NCBI RefSeq assembly: GCF_009709555.1
Contig: NZ_WJBG01000130.1
Location: 1-64,000, forward strand
Direction: 5' to 3'
DNA length: 64,000 bases
Source of the DNA: Streptomyces blattellae
GTDB lineage: Bacteria; Actinomycetota; Actinomycetes; Streptomycetales; Streptomycetaceae
The notes under the pieces are model-generated. The model was not told where the DNA came from. It saw only the letters and a list, made by a program, of their open reading frames with translations, and searched no databases. The number at the start of each line of letters is the position of its first letter. Within the stretch, counting starts at the first letter, position 1. The translations under genes and the position numbers were made by a program. Below, piece after piece: positions 1 to 8,965 of the stretch.

Positions 1-1
1 C

Positions 2-940
2 GCCGACACCCCCGGCCATGTGCAGTACACCCGCAACATGGTCACCGGCGCCTCCACCGCCGAACTGGCGATCATCCTGATCGACGCGCGCAACGGCGTC
101 GTCGAGCAGACCCGCCGCCATGCCGCCGTGGCCGCCATGCTGCGCGTCCCGCACGTGGTCCTCGCCGTCAACAAGATGGACCTCGTCGGGTACGAGGAGA
201 CGGAGTTCGAGCGCATCGTCGAGGACTTCGCGGGCCACGCCGCCGAGCTGGGCCTGCCCGGCTTCACTCCGATCCCGGTCTCGGCGCTGGTCGGCGACAA
301 CGTGGTGGACCGCTCGGCGCACATGGACTGGTACCGGGGGCCGGCCCTGCTGGAGTTCCTGGAGCAGGTGCCCGTCGGGACCGACCCCGCCGACGCTCCG
401 GCCCGCTTCCCCGTGCAGTACGTCATCCGGGACGGCGAAGCCCGCCACTACGCCGGGCAGTTGGTGTCGGGTTCGCTGAAGGTCGGTGACCGGGTCACCG
501 TCCACCCCTCCGGTGAGACCTCGGAGATCACCGCCATCGACGTGCTCGGAGTCGATCACGAGGCGGCCCATGCGCCGCAGTCGATCAGCATCCGCCTGGC
601 CGACCAGCGGGACGTCTCGCGCGGGGACATGATCACCGCCGGGGCCGATGTCCCGGCGCTCACGAAGGAGATGCGGGCGGACGCGTGCCATCTGGCCGAC
701 CGGCCGCTGCGGGTCGGCGACCGGGTCCTGGTCCGGCACACGACCCGGACCGTGAAGGGGATCGTCAAGGATCTCGGTGAGGCCGACGAGTTGAGCGCCA
801 ACGACCTGGGCCGCATCACCCTGCGTACCGCCGAGCCGCTCGCGCTCGACGACTACGCGGTGTCGCGGCGGACCGGCGCGTTCCTCCTGATCGACCCGGC
901 GGACGGCGCGACGCTGACCGCGGGCATGGTCGAGCTGTAG
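2..940 (+). CDS. cysN: Sulfate adenylyltransferase large subunit (CysN), 5' end cut off
   Basis: This is the GTPase subunit of ATP sulfurylase. With CysD it activates sulfate to adenosine phosphosulfate in the cytoplasm, the first step of assimilatory sulfate reduction. The frame is open from base 2, so the gene starts before the window; about 312 residues remain of a usual 430-450. Visible GTPase motifs are DTPGHVQYTRNM (G3) at the very start and NKMD (G4) about 55 residues in. They are followed by the EF-Tu-like beta-barrel domains (for example FPVQYVIRDGEARHYAG and SRGDMI). The G1/P-loop is missing only because of the window edge. A strong hairpin follows the stop. Assignment to CysN rather than EF-Tu or SelB rests on the sequence around the G3 motif and the barrel domain. 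Confidence 0.95.
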   Translation, partial: ADTPGHVQYTRNMVTGASTAELAIILIDARNGVVEQTRRHAAVAAMLRVPHVVLAVNKMDLVGYEETEFERIVEDFAGHAAELGLPGFTPIPVSALVGDNVVDRSAHMDWYRGPALLEFLEQVPVGTDPADAPARFPVQYVIRDGEARHYAGQLVSGSLKVGDRVTVHPSGETSEITAIDVLGVDHEAAHAPQSISIRLADQRDVSRGDMITAGADVPALTKEMRADACHLADRPLRVGDRVLVRHTTRTVKGIVKDLGEADELSANDLGRITLRTAEPLALDDYAVSRRTGAFLLIDPADGATLTAGMVEL

Positions 941-955
941 CCCTGGTGTACGCCT

Positions 956-996
956 GTGGGTGCGTTGCCCGGCGCGGCGCCGGGCACCGCACCCAC
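956..996. terminator. Long GC-rich hairpin after cysN
   Basis: The arms GTGGGTGCGTTGCCCGGCGC and its near-exact reverse complement (one mismatch) meet with almost no loop, giving a stem of about 20 bp. It lies between the convergent ends of cysN (stop at 940) and the minus-strand monooxygenase gene (stop at 1045). It has no U-tract, as is common in high-GC actinomycetes, and it could stop transcription from both sides. Confidence 0.75.
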
Positions 997-1044
997 ACGT
1001 GCCGCCCAGCGGAAAGCCTGCCCGCGGGCTGAACTCCGCCGCCG

Positions 1045-3423
1045 TCAGGTCCCGAGTGTCAAGCGGGGCTTGGGGGCGTCCGTGCGTCCGGTCTGCGGAC
1101 GGCGGCTGCCCGCGCGGTACGGTGCCGGCCAGACGACGCCGGGGCCGTCGTAGCCCTGTTCGGCCGCCGCGTGCAGCGTCCAGTGCGGGTCGTAGAGGTG
1201 CGGGCGGGCGAGCGCGCACAGGTCCGTGCGCCCGGCCAGAATCAGCGAGTTGACGTCGTCCCAGGAGGAGATCGCGCCGACGGCGATCACCGGGATGCCG
1301 GTCTCGTGGCGGATGCGGTCGGCGTACGGCGTCTGGTACGAGCGCCCGAACTCCGGCCGCTCCTCGGCGACCACCTGCCCGGTGGACACGTCGATCGCGT
1401 CGGCGCCGTGCGCGGCGAAGGCACGGGCGATCGCCACGGCCTCCTCGCCGCTGGTGCCGCCCTCGGCCCAGTCGGTGGCGGAGATCCGGACGGTCATGGG
1501 CCGTTCATCCGGCCACACTCCCCGCACAGCGTCGAAGACTTCCAGCGGGAAGCGGAGCCGTTTCGCGAGCGTGCCGCCGTAGGCGTCGGTGCGGTGGTTG
1601 GTCAGCGGGGAGAGGAAGCCGGAGAGCAAGTAGCCGTGGGCGCAGTGCAGTTCGAGAAGGTCGAAGCCGGCGCGGGCGGCCCGCCAGGCGGCGGCCGTGA
1701 ACTGTTCGCGGATGTCCGTGAGTTGGGCGCGGGACAGCTCGCGGGGGGTTTGGCTCTCCGGTCTGTACGGCATCGGGGACGCGGCCACGAGCGGCCAGTT
1801 GCCGTCCTGAAGGGGCTCGTCCATGCCCTCCCACATCAGCTTGGTCGAGCCCTTGCGTCCGGAGTGGCCGAGTTGGACGCCGATCGCGGTGCCGGGTGCC
1901 CGGGCGTGCACGAACTCGGTGATCCGTTTCCAGGACTCGGCCTGCTTGCCGGTGTAGAGGCCGGCGCAGCCCGGGGTGATCCGGCCGTCGGCGCTCACGC
2001 ACACCATCTCGGTCATCACCAGGGCGGCGCCGCCGAGCGCTCGTGCGCCCAGGTGGACGAGGTGGAAGTCACCGGGGACGCCGTCGACGGCCGAGTACAT
2101 GTCCATCGGGGACACCACGACCCGGTTGCGCAGGGTCAGGCCGCGCAGCCGGAACGGGGTGAACATCGGGGGCGTGCCGGGCGGGCAGCCGAACGCGCGC
2201 TCCACGGAGCCGGTGAAACGGGCGTCGCGCAGCCGAAGGTTGTCGTGGGTGACCCGGCGGCTGCGGGTGAGGAGGTTGAAGGCGAACTGGCGGGGCGGCT
2301 GGTCGAGGTAGCGGGCGATGTCCTCGAACCACTCCAGGCTGGCGCGGGCGGCACGCTGGGTGGAGGCGACGACGGGGCGCCGCTCCTCCTCGTAGGCCTC
2401 CAACGCGCGTGCCGGCGAGGGCTGTTCCTCCAGACAGGCCGCCAGTGCCAGGGCGTCCTCGACGGCGAGCTTGGTGCCGGAGCCGATGGAGAAGTGGGCG
2501 GTGTGGGCGGCGTCGCCCAGCAGCACCACGTTCCGGTGCGACCAGCGTTCGTTGACCACCGTACGGAACCTGGTCCACGCCGACTTGTTGGACCTCAACG
2601 GCCGACCGCCGAGCGCTTCCGCGAAGATCTTGGCGCACCGTTCGACGGACTCCTGGTCGTCGAGGTCCGCGAAGCCTGCCGCTCGCCACACCTCCTCGCG
2701 CATCTCGACGATCACGGTGGAGGCGTCGGCCGCGTAGGGGTAGCCGTGCAGTTGCATCACGCCGTGTTCGGTTTCGGCGATCTCGAAGCGGAAGGCGTCG
2801 AAGGCGAAGTCCGTCGCCAGCCAGATGTAGCGGCAGTGGTGTGTGGCCATATGGGGGCGGAACACATGGGCGTAGGCCTCGCGAGTGGTGCTGTGCACTC
2901 CGTCGGCGGCGATGACGAGGTCGTATGTCTCGGCCAGCCAGGCCGGGTAGGGGGCTTCCGTGCGGAAGCGGAGGTCGATGCCGAGGCTGCGGCAGCGCTC
3001 GTGCAGGACTTCCAGGAGCCGTTTCCTGCCGAGGGCGGCGAAGCCGTGGCCTCCGGCGGTCTGGCGGGTGCCTCGGTGGACGATGTCGATGTCGTCCCAG
3101 CGGGTGAAGTCCTTTTGCAGGGCCTCGTAGACGACCGGGTCGGCGTGTTCGATGCCGCCGAGGGTTTCGTCGGAGAGGACTACGCCGAAGCCGAAGGTGT
3201 CGTCGGGGGCGTTGCGTTCCCAGAGGGTGACTTCGCGGTTCGGGTCGAGGCGTTTCAGCAACGCTGCCGCGTAGAGGCCGCCGGGGCCGCCGCCGACGAT
3301 CGCCACACGGAGGGGGTGGCCGGTCTGTGTCGGCGGCTGCGGGTTCGTTGTGGCCGGCCGCGCCCACGCGGCGGTAGCCGCACGTTCGGTACGGCCCCGC
3401 GCCCCTGAGGTGGGCACAGTCAC
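1045..3423 (-). CDS. Flavin monooxygenase/OYE-reductase fusion (anthraniloyl-CoA monooxygenase or salicylyl-CoA 5-hydroxylase type)
   Basis: Two-domain flavoenzyme. The N-terminal half is a salicylate-hydroxylase-like FAD monooxygenase, with the Rossmann motif VAIVGGGPGGLYAAALLKR and the late FAD motif GDAAHTAHFSIGSGTKLAVE. The C-terminal half is an old-yellow-enzyme domain that begins near FTPFRLRGLTLRNRVV and carries QLGHSGRKGS. This fusion is the hallmark of 2-aminobenzoyl-CoA monooxygenase/reductase and of proteins annotated as salicylyl-CoA 5-hydroxylase/oxidoreductase, which dearomatise CoA-activated aromatic acids. I chose the GTG at 3423 because GTGA overlaps the upstream hydratase stop. 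The first 39 residues, however, are read through an interspersed repeat and look unrelated to the family. A GTG at 3306, right before AIVGGG, may be the true start. It is in an operon with the enoyl-CoA hydratase. The exact substrate cannot be told from sequence alone. Confidence 0.88.
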   Translation of the reverse strand: MTVPTSGARGRTERAATAAWARPATTNPQPPTQTGHPLRVAIVGGGPGGLYAAALLKRLDPNREVTLWERNAPDDTFGFGVVLSDETLGGIEHADPVVYEALQKDFTRWDDIDIVHRGTRQTAGGHGFAALGRKRLLEVLHERCRSLGIDLRFRTEAPYPAWLAETYDLVIAADGVHSTTREAYAHVFRPHMATHHCRYIWLATDFAFDAFRFEIAETEHGVMQLHGYPYAADASTVIVEMREEVWRAAGFADLDDQESVERCAKIFAEALGGRPLRSNKSAWTRFRTVVNERWSHRNVVLLGDAAHTAHFSIGSGTKLAVEDALALAACLEEQPSPARALEAYEEERRPVVASTQRAARASLEWFEDIARYLDQPPRQFAFNLLTRSRRVTHDNLRLRDARFTGSVERAFGCPPGTPPMFTPFRLRGLTLRNRVVVSPMDMYSAVDGVPGDFHLVHLGARALGGAALVMTEMVCVSADGRITPGCAGLYTGKQAESWKRITEFVHARAPGTAIGVQLGHSGRKGSTKLMWEGMDEPLQDGNWPLVAASPMPYRPESQTPRELSRAQLTDIREQFTAAAWRAARAGFDLLELHCAHGYLLSGFLSPLTNHRTDAYGGTLAKRLRFPLEVFDAVRGVWPDERPMTVRISATDWAEGGTSGEEAVAIARAFAAHGADAIDVSTGQVVAEERPEFGRSYQTPYADRIRHETGIPVIAVGAISSWDDVNSLILAGRTDLCALARPHLYDPHWTLHAAAEQGYDGPGVVWPAPYRAGSRRPQTGRTDAPKPRLTLGT
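3321..3415. repeat. Interspersed intergenic-type repeat inside the monooxygenase 5' region
   Basis: On the minus strand this stretch reads through GGGGCGCGGGGCCGTACC, CCGCGTGGGCGCGGCC and AACGAACCCGCAGCCG. I recognise this as a repeat commonly found between Streptomyces genes. The 16-mer AACGAACCCGCAGCCG (3334-3349 on the minus strand) recurs at 16180-16195 on the plus strand. Here it separates the hydratase stop from the conserved start of the monooxygenase. Confidence 0.6.
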
Positions 3424-4247
3424 CGCCCCCTCCATTTGGGAGGGCGCTTCTCCGTGAACGCCGCATGGAACTCCGCGTAGTCGTCGCCGTTCATCAGCAG
3501 GGCCTGCGTCGATGCGTCCAGCTCTACCGACGCCGCCAGCGGCATGTCCAGCTCGGCTGTGAGGAGGGCCTTCGTCTGGGCGTGCGCCAGCGCCGGGCCC
3601 TCCGCCAGGCGGCGGGCCAGTGCCTGGGCCACCTCGTCCGCTCGGCCCTCGTCCGTCAGTTCGCTGATCAGGCCGATGCGCTCGGCCTCGGGGGCGCGTA
3701 CCGGTTCGCCGAGCATCAGCAGGCGGGTGGCGTGGCCGAGGCCCACGACGCGGGGCAGCAGATACGCGGCGCCCATGTCGCCGCCGGACAGGCCCACCCG
3801 GGTGAAGAGGAAGGCGAAGCGGGCGCTGGGGTCGGCGACGCGGAAGTCCGCGGCCAGGGCGAGGACCGCGCCCGCCCCCGCCGCCACCCCGTGCACCGCC
3901 GCGATCACCGGGAACGGGCACTCCCGTACGGCGCGGACCACCTGCCCGGTCATCCGGTTGAAGTCGAGAAGCTCGGCGGTGTCCATGGCGAGGGTGGCCC
4001 CGATGATCTCGTCGACGTCGCCGCCGGAGCAGAAGCCGCGTCCCTCCCCGGCCAGCACCAGGGCGCGGACCGCCCGCTCACGGGACAGCTCGGCGAGCAG
4101 GTCGCGCAGGTCGGCGTAGGCGCCGAAGGTGAGGGCGTTGAGTTTCGCGGGGCGGGCGAGGGTGACGGTGGCGACGCCGTCGGTGAGCTCGACGCGCAGG
4201 TGCTGCCACTCGGAGGTGCGGGCGGCCGAGCCGGTGAAGGGACTCAT
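3420..4247 (-). CDS. Enoyl-CoA hydratase/isomerase family protein
   Basis: A 275-residue crotonase-fold enzyme. Such proteins hydrate enoyl-CoAs or catalyse related CoA-thioester chemistry in fatty-acid or aromatic-CoA breakdown. The two oxyanion-hole segments are visible: GRGFCSGGD near residue 70 and VAAGAGAVLALAADFRVA near residue 120. An LPRVVG helix follows. The ATG at 4247 has a clear GAGGAGG ribosome site nine bases upstream, so the longer upstream reading is not used. The stop overlaps the GTG of the flavin monooxygenase, which suggests translational coupling and a shared role in a CoA-linked aromatic route such as anthranilate or salicylate degradation. The specific substrate is inferred from context only. 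Confidence 0.9.
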   Translation of the reverse strand: MSPFTGSAARTSEWQHLRVELTDGVATVTLARPAKLNALTFGAYADLRDLLAELSRERAVRALVLAGEGRGFCSGGDVDEIIGATLAMDTAELLDFNRMTGQVVRAVRECPFPVIAAVHGVAAGAGAVLALAADFRVADPSARFAFLFTRVGLSGGDMGAAYLLPRVVGLGHATRLLMLGEPVRAPEAERIGLISELTDEGRADEVAQALARRLAEGPALAHAQTKALLTAELDMPLAASVELDASTQALLMNGDDYAEFHAAFTEKRPPKWRGR

Positions 4248-4570
4248 GAGGTGGGGCCTCCTCGGGGGGCGACGTTGCCTCACGGGGCTCTGCCCTTCGA
4301 AGTTATCACCCATATGTGACTGTCGTCATGGGGGCGCGATAGAGGGGGTCGGCACCGTAGTTGTTACGGGTGACCGGCCTCTGTCACATCCGTCACGGCA
4401 CGGCACGGATCGTCGATAACGCGGTAACGGCGGGAGCAGCCGCGGTGGGCGGGCCGTTGGGAGGGGTAAGCCGCTCGATACCGGGGCCGAAGGTCCCCTA
4501 CGGCGCCCGTCGAGCTGCTCGGTCGGAGGGCGCCGTACCATCAGATGGTTGAAAGCAGGACAGCCTGCTC
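4248..4570. other. Divergent intergenic region, hydratase / GHKL ATPase
   Basis: No gene supported. It must hold the promoters of the minus-strand hydratase operon and the plus-strand ATPase. A short inverted repeat, TCACCCATATGTGA at 4306-4319, sits about 60 bases upstream of the hydratase start and could be a repressor site. No clear -35/-10 pair stands out. Confidence 0.4.
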
Positions 4571-5077
4571 ATGAACGGAACCGCCTTGTACGAACGCTCC
4601 CCATCCCACCCGCCGCCCGGCCACCACCCCTCATGGAGGCACTTCGTGCCGCCCCTTCCGTCGGCCTCCTGGCGCATCGCGCTGCCGCACACCGCCGCGG
4701 CGGTGCCCGTGGCCCGCGCACTGGTCCGTACGGCGCTGGCCGAGCTGGAGCACGGGGCCGACTCCGACACCGCGGAGCTGCTCACCGCCGAACTGGTGGC
4801 CAACGCCGTCGAGCACACCGCCGGGAGCGGTCCGATAGAGCTTGTCGTGGAGCTGCTGCCGAGCGGCTGCCAGGTCGAGGTGCACGACCCGGACCCGGCG
4901 CCGCCGGGCAACCTCACCCATCCCGCCGGCGGAGAGGCCGACCCCTGGCAGGAGCACGGGCGCGGCCTGCTCCTCATCCGTGCCCTCAGCTCGTCCTGCG
5001 GCCACCGCCCCACCGATTCCGGCAAGGCGGTGTGGTTCAGGCTGCCGACGATTCCGCCTCAGCGGCGTCCGGTCTGA
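4571..5077 (+). CDS. ATP-binding protein, GHKL/HATPase anti-sigma-factor type
   Basis: A 168-residue protein with the compact histidine-kinase-like ATPase fold of RsbW/SpoIIAB-type regulators. These are abundant in Streptomyces and are thought to bind sigma factors or anti-anti-sigma partners. The N-box ELLTAELVANAVEHT is near residue 78, the G1-like segment EVHDPDPAPP near 100, and the G2 glycines in HGRGLLLIRALSS near 135. There is no sensor or membrane part. The conserved fold starts only around residue 33, so a shorter start is possible. It ends 10 bases before the convergent ornithine carbamoyltransferase gene. No partner sigma factor gene lies next to it. Confidence 0.85.
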   Translation: MNGTALYERSPSHPPPGHHPSWRHFVPPLPSASWRIALPHTAAAVPVARALVRTALAELEHGADSDTAELLTAELVANAVEHTAGSGPIELVVELLPSGCQVEVHDPDPAPPGNLTHPAGGEADPWQEHGRGLLLIRALSSSCGHRPTDSGKAVWFRLPTIPPQRRPV

Positions 5078-5087
5078 CCGACGCGCG

Positions 5088-6095
5088 TCAGGCGAGGGTG
5101 GCGACCATGACCGCCTTGATGGTGTGCAGCCGGTTCTCCGCCTCGTCGAAGACGACCGAGTGCGCCGACTCGAAGACCTCGTCCGTGACCTCCAGGGACT
5201 GAAGTCCGTGCCGCTCGTGGATCTCGCGGCCGACCTTGGTGCCGAGGTCGTGGAAGGCGGGCAGGCAGTGCAGGAACTTCACGTCCGGGTTGCCGGTGGC
5301 GTGCAGCACGTCCATGGTCACGGCGTACGGCGCGAGCGCGGCGATCCGCTCGTCCCAGACCTCCTTGGGCTCCCCCATGGACACCCAGACGTCGGTGGCG
5401 ACGAAGTCGGCGCCGCGGACGCCCTCGTCCACGGACTCGGTGAGCGTGATCCGCGCCCCGCTGGTCTCGGCCAGCTTGCGGGCGTGGCCGACGATCTCCT
5501 CGGCGGGCCAGTAGGACCGGGGCGCGACGATCCGTACGTCCATGCCGAGCAGGGCGCCGGTGACCAGGTAGGAGTTGCCCATGTTGAAGCGGGCGTCGCC
5601 GAGGTAGGCGTAGGCGATCTCGTTGACCGGCTTGCCGCCGTGCTCGGTCATGGTGAGCACGTCGGCCAGCATCTGGGTGGGGTGCCAGTCGTCGGTGAGC
5701 CCGTTGTAGACGGGCACGCCCGCGTATGCCGCGAGTTCCTCGACGGCGGCCTGGCTGTCGCCCCGGTACTCGATCGCGTCGAACATCCGGCCGAGGACCC
5801 GGGCGGTGTCCTTCACCGACTCCTTGTGGCCCATCTGTGAGCCCGACGGGTCGAGGTACGTGGTCGAGGCACCCTGGTCGGCCGCCGCGACCTCGAACGC
5901 GCAGCGGGTGCGCGTCGAGGTCTTCTCGAAGATCAGCGCGATGTTCTTCCCGCTCAGGTACCGCGTCTCGGTCCCGGCCCGCTTGGCTGCCTTCAGCTCG
6001 GCGGACAGCGCGATCAGGGCGAGGAACTCCTCCTGGTCGAAGTCCAGCTCCTTGAGGAAGTGGCGGCCGGCGAGGGCGGTCGGGACTGTCGCCAT
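5088..6095 (-). CDS. arcB: Ornithine carbamoyltransferase, catabolic (ArcB) type
   Basis: A 335-residue enzyme that interconverts citrulline plus phosphate with ornithine plus carbamoyl phosphate. The carbamoyl-phosphate motif STRTR (in [16 protein letters not shown]) is near residue 56. HPTQ is near 140 and HCLP near 275, followed by a conserved end [12 protein letters not shown]. Its sequence resembles the longer E. coli ArgF/ArcB type rather than the short anabolic actinobacterial ArgF. It lies directly downstream of arginine deiminase on the same strand with an 88-bp gap. This points to the arginine deiminase pathway, which makes carbamoyl phosphate for ATP synthesis. No carbamate kinase (arcC) or antiporter (arcD) gene is in the window. 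Confidence 0.93.
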   Translation of the reverse strand: MATVPTALAGRHFLKELDFDQEEFLALIALSAELKAAKRAGTETRYLSGKNIALIFEKTSTRTRCAFEVAAADQGASTTYLDPSGSQMGHKESVKDTARVLGRMFDAIEYRGDSQAAVEELAAYAGVPVYNGLTDDWHPTQMLADVLTMTEHGGKPVNEIAYAYLGDARFNMGNSYLVTGALLGMDVRIVAPRSYWPAEEIVGHARKLAETSGARITLTESVDEGVRGADFVATDVWVSMGEPKEVWDERIAALAPYAVTMDVLHATGNPDVKFLHCLPAFHDLGTKVGREIHERHGLQSLEVTDEVFESAHSVVFDEAENRLHTIKAVMVATLA

Positions 6096-6134
6096 GGGGC
6101 GCTCCAGAGGTGCGAGAACAGGACTTTTGGAAGT

Positions 6135-6190
6135 CTATACGAACATCGGCATTTCTATACGGCCCCCTGACGTGCGATCGCCGCTATACG
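6135..6190. promoter_or_regulatory. TCTATACG direct repeats between arcA and arcB
   Basis: TCTATACG occurs at 6135-6142 and 6155-6162, exactly 20 bp apart (about two helical turns). A third related CTATACG at 6184-6190 overlaps the arcA stop codon. On the minus strand the copies read CGTATAGA. They could be regulator half-sites or -10-like elements for an arcB promoter. They do not match the usual ARG-box palindrome. Confidence 0.4.
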
Positions 6191-7407
6191 CCCGCCCGCT
6201 CGACCGGACAGCTCATGCACCGCGGCCCGCCCCTCCCCCGCCCCAGCTCACTGCCCGGGATCTCGATCACCTCGATGCCCTGCTTGCGCAGATGCGTGTT
6301 GGTGGTGGCGTTCCGCTCATAGGCGACGACGACGCCCGGCTCGACGGCGAGCACGTTGCAGCCGTCGTCCCACTGCTCGCGCTCGGCCGCGTGCACGTCC
6401 TGGGTCGCGGTGAGGACGCGGATCTCGCTGAGGCCCAGCGCGGCGGCGATCGCGCGGTGCATGTGCTCCGGCGGATGGTCGGTGACCTTCAGCTCCTTCT
6501 CCGCGACGCCCGGCGCGATGGTGTACGAGCGGAGCATGCCCAGCCCCGCGTACTGGGTGAAGGTGTCGCCGTCGACCATCGTCATCACGGTGTCGAGGTG
6601 CATGAAAGCCCGCCGCTTGGGCATGTCGAGCGCCACGATCGTCTCGGCGGAGCCCGCGGCGAACAGCTTGTGGGCGAGCATCTCGACGGCCTGGGGGGTC
6701 GTCCGCTCGCTCATCCCGATGAGGACGGCACCGTTGCCGATCACCAGGACGTCGCCGCCCTCGATGGTGGACGGGTAGTCGGCCTGCCCCTCGGACCAGA
6801 CGTGGAACGTTTCGTCACGGAACAGCGGATGGTGCCGGTAGATCGCCTCGAAGTGCACGGTCTCCCGTTGCCGGGCGGGCCATCTCATGGCGTTGACGGA
6901 GACGCCGTCGTAGATCCAGGCGGAGGTGTCCCGGGTGAAGAGGTGATTGGGGAGGGGGGCGAGGAGGAAGTCGTCGAGGTCCATGACGTGGAAGCGGACG
7001 GAGATCGGCTCCGGGTGGGCGTCGAGGAACTCGCGCTTGGTCATGCCGCCGACGAGGAGTTCGGCCAGCTCGTCGGACGGCAGTGACGCGAAGGCGGCCC
7101 GGAGGTGGTCGGTGGCGAGCACCCCGTACTCCTTCTCGTCGAAGACGCGGTCCAGGACGAGTGCACGGGCCGCCGGGACGGCCAGGGCCTCGGTGAGCAG
7201 ATCGCCGAAGAGGTGGACGGCGACGCCGCGGTCGCGCAGCACATCGGCGAACCCGTCGTGCTCGGCGCGCGCCCGGCGCACCCAGAGCACGTCGTCGAAG
7301 AGGAGCGCGTCCTTGTTGCTGGGGGTGAGCCTTTTGAGTTCGAGATCCGGCCGGTGCAGGATGACGCGGCGCAGCCGCCCGGCCTCGGAGTCGACATGGA
7401 ATCCCAT
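6184..7407 (-). CDS. arcA: Arginine deiminase
   Basis: A 407-residue enzyme that hydrolyses arginine to citrulline and ammonia, the first step of the arginine deiminase pathway. Family motifs are seen throughout: [15 protein letters not shown] near residue 19, [10 protein letters not shown] near 160, [11 protein letters not shown] near 220, and [12 protein letters not shown] near 270. The catalytic cysteine is in [12 protein letters not shown] at the C-terminus. The length is normal for the family. The ATG at 7407 begins [12 protein letters not shown], typical for the family; the open frame continues upstream without conserved sequence. It is probably co-transcribed with arcB, and both would support energy generation or acid resistance at low oxygen. 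Confidence 0.95.
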   Translation of the reverse strand: MGFHVDSEAGRLRRVILHRPDLELKRLTPSNKDALLFDDVLWVRRARAEHDGFADVLRDRGVAVHLFGDLLTEALAVPAARALVLDRVFDEKEYGVLATDHLRAAFASLPSDELAELLVGGMTKREFLDAHPEPISVRFHVMDLDDFLLAPLPNHLFTRDTSAWIYDGVSVNAMRWPARQRETVHFEAIYRHHPLFRDETFHVWSEGQADYPSTIEGGDVLVIGNGAVLIGMSERTTPQAVEMLAHKLFAAGSAETIVALDMPKRRAFMHLDTVMTMVDGDTFTQYAGLGMLRSYTIAPGVAEKELKVTDHPPEHMHRAIAAALGLSEIRVLTATQDVHAAEREQWDDGCNVLAVEPGVVVAYERNATTNTHLRKQGIEVIEIPGSELGRGRGGPRCMSCPVERAGV

Positions 7408-7436
7408 GCATCCATCCTGACCACCGACGACCGGGT

Positions 7437-7826
7437 TCACCCACCGCTTGACCGTTTCCCGTCCAGGATTCGCTGGAGCAGGTGGATGAACTGATGCCGC
7501 TCGTCCGGGCTCAGCGCCGAGATCAGGCGTTCCCCGACACGGGGTGCCTGCAGACGCAGACCGTCCATCAACGCGCGGCCGCTCTCCGACAGCCACAGTC
7601 GTCTGCGGCGGCGGTCGTCCTCATGCACCCGCCGTTCCAGGTAGCCGCGCTCGACCAGGCGGGCCACGACATCGGTGCCGGTCGAGCGGTCCAGCCCGGA
7701 GTCGGAGACCGCGCGCCGCTGCTCCACTCCCGGCTCCCCGGCCACCACGGCGAGCAGTGCGTACTGCGGTGAAGTGATCCGGTCACCGAGTTCGTCGGTG
7801 AAGATACTCGCGTGCAGCGCCTGCAC
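7437..7826 (-). CDS. MarR-family transcriptional regulator (start uncertain)
   Basis: Winged-helix repressor. The HTH/wing region is visible in [54 protein letters not shown] (read in parts), and a C-terminal dimer helix ends in LLQRILDGK. From the GTG at 7826 it is 129 residues, a little short. The same frame upstream still encodes family-like sequence ([15 protein letters not shown]) but has no ATG, GTG or TTG in a sensible place. Either a rare start (CTG at 7838) is used or the 5' end has been changed. It lies downstream of the luciferase-like gene on the same strand and probably regulates it; a palindrome sits upstream of that gene. Confidence 0.85.
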   Translation of the reverse strand: MQALHASIFTDELGDRITSPQYALLAVVAGEPGVEQRRAVSDSGLDRSTGTDVVARLVERGYLERRVHEDDRRRRRLWLSESGRALMDGLRLQAPRVGERLISALSPDERHQFIHLLQRILDGKRSSGG

Positions 7827-7870
7827 TCGCCGAATCAGGTGACCGGGTTCGCGACTGAGATCCCAGGGAT

Positions 7871-8929
7871 CTACAGGTGGGCGACTCGTGGCACGACCTC
7901 CCTCGCGAACAGCTCCACTGTGGTCCGGGCCTCGTCGACGGGCAGGCTGTTGAAGTTCACCTGGAGCGACGCCTCCTCGAACATCCCGATCTCCTGCCGG
8001 TAGGCCGAGATCTGGTCGACGATTCGATCAGGAGTGCCCACCCAGATCGTGCCCGCCGCCAGTTGCGCGTCGAACGAGTCCTCGCGCAGCTTGGTGATCA
8101 TTTTATCGTAGCCCGGATAGTCGTCCGACGTGGTGCCGGAGACCCACGCGCCCGCCGCGTCGGTGAGCGACTCCAGGTACGCGTTCACCGGGCCGCGGGC
8201 CGTCTCGACGGCCTGGTCGTGATCTTGCCTGCACAGCAGGTGGAAGGCCAGCATCACCCTGCCGTTTCCGGGGTGCCCGGCCGAACGCCGCGCGTCGCGA
8301 TAGACGGCGATGAGGTCCCGCATCTTCCCGCCGCTCAGCGGGATCGCCATCAGGTGATGACCGCGGCGGCCCGCGTTGGCGAAGCTCTCCTCGCTGCTCA
8401 ACGCCGCGGTCCACAGCGGCGGCGCCGGGGACTGGGTCGGGCGGGGAAGCGAGGTCGTCTCGGGGAACGAGTGGAACGCTCCCTCGAACGAGAAGTCGCG
8501 CTGCGTCAGCAGACCCGTGACGGCACTGACCCCTTCGTCGAACCGGGCCCGGCTTTCGTCCAGAGACCTGCCGAACCGTTCGAACTCGTGCGGCAGGAAG
8601 GCGCGCGCGAAACCGATCTCGACGCGCCCGCCGCTGATGGCGTCGACCATCGCGATCTCACCGGCGAGTTTCAGCGGGTGATTGAACACCGGCAGCACCG
8701 CGCCGGTGATGAGGCGAACCCGCCGGGTGCGCTGCGCTGCCGCGGCCAGGAACACGAGCGGGTTGGGCGAGTATCCGCCGTAGCGGTGGAAGTGGTGCTC
8801 CACCATGCGCACATGGGAGTAGCCGAGTTCGTCGGCCAGTTCTGCGAGCGCGAGCGTCTCACTGAAGTACTGCCGTGCCGGCTTCTGCTCGGGTGAGACA
8901 TCGGGGAAGAAATTGAGGCCGAACTCCAT
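7871..8929 (-). CDS. LLM-class (luciferase-like) flavin-dependent oxidoreductase
   Basis: A 352-residue TIM-barrel flavin monooxygenase of the bacterial luciferase family, using reduced FMN (or F420) with an unknown substrate. The start MEFGLNFFPDVSPEQ, the segment VEHHFHRYGGYSPNPLVFLA (read in parts) around residue 45, the RTRRVRLITGAVLPVFNHPLK core, and the phosphate-binding VGTPDRIVDQI near residue 285 are all typical. The ATG at 8929 has GGAG seven bases upstream. The MarR gene follows about 45 bases downstream. The pair resembles substrate-inducible detoxification or catabolic modules, but the substrate is not evident. Confidence 0.88.
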   Translation of the reverse strand: MEFGLNFFPDVSPEQKPARQYFSETLALAELADELGYSHVRMVEHHFHRYGGYSPNPLVFLAAAAQRTRRVRLITGAVLPVFNHPLKLAGEIAMVDAISGGRVEIGFARAFLPHEFERFGRSLDESRARFDEGVSAVTGLLTQRDFSFEGAFHSFPETTSLPRPTQSPAPPLWTAALSSEESFANAGRRGHHLMAIPLSGGKMRDLIAVYRDARRSAGHPGNGRVMLAFHLLCRQDHDQAVETARGPVNAYLESLTDAAGAWVSGTTSDDYPGYDKMITKLREDSFDAQLAAGTIWVGTPDRIVDQISAYRQEIGMFEEASLQVNFNSLPVDEARTTVELFAREVVPRVAHL

Positions 8930-8953
8930 GGCGGCTCTCCTTCGGAGCAATTG

Positions 8954-8965
8954 ACCGTGTACGGT
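8954..8965. promoter_or_regulatory. Palindrome upstream of the luciferase-like gene (candidate MarR site)
   Basis: ACCGTGTACGGT has 5-bp arms ACCGT/ACGGT around a 2-bp centre and lies 25 bases before the ATG at 8929. It is well placed to be the operator of the MarR protein encoded downstream. This is an inference from position and symmetry only. Confidence 0.45.

Noticed and set aside
1171-3408. 745-codon open frame on the plus strand
   Set aside because: It is the antisense shadow of the flavin monooxygenase gene; the composition is Gly/Val/Ala/Arg-rich with no domain, as expected for the complement of high-GC coding DNA.
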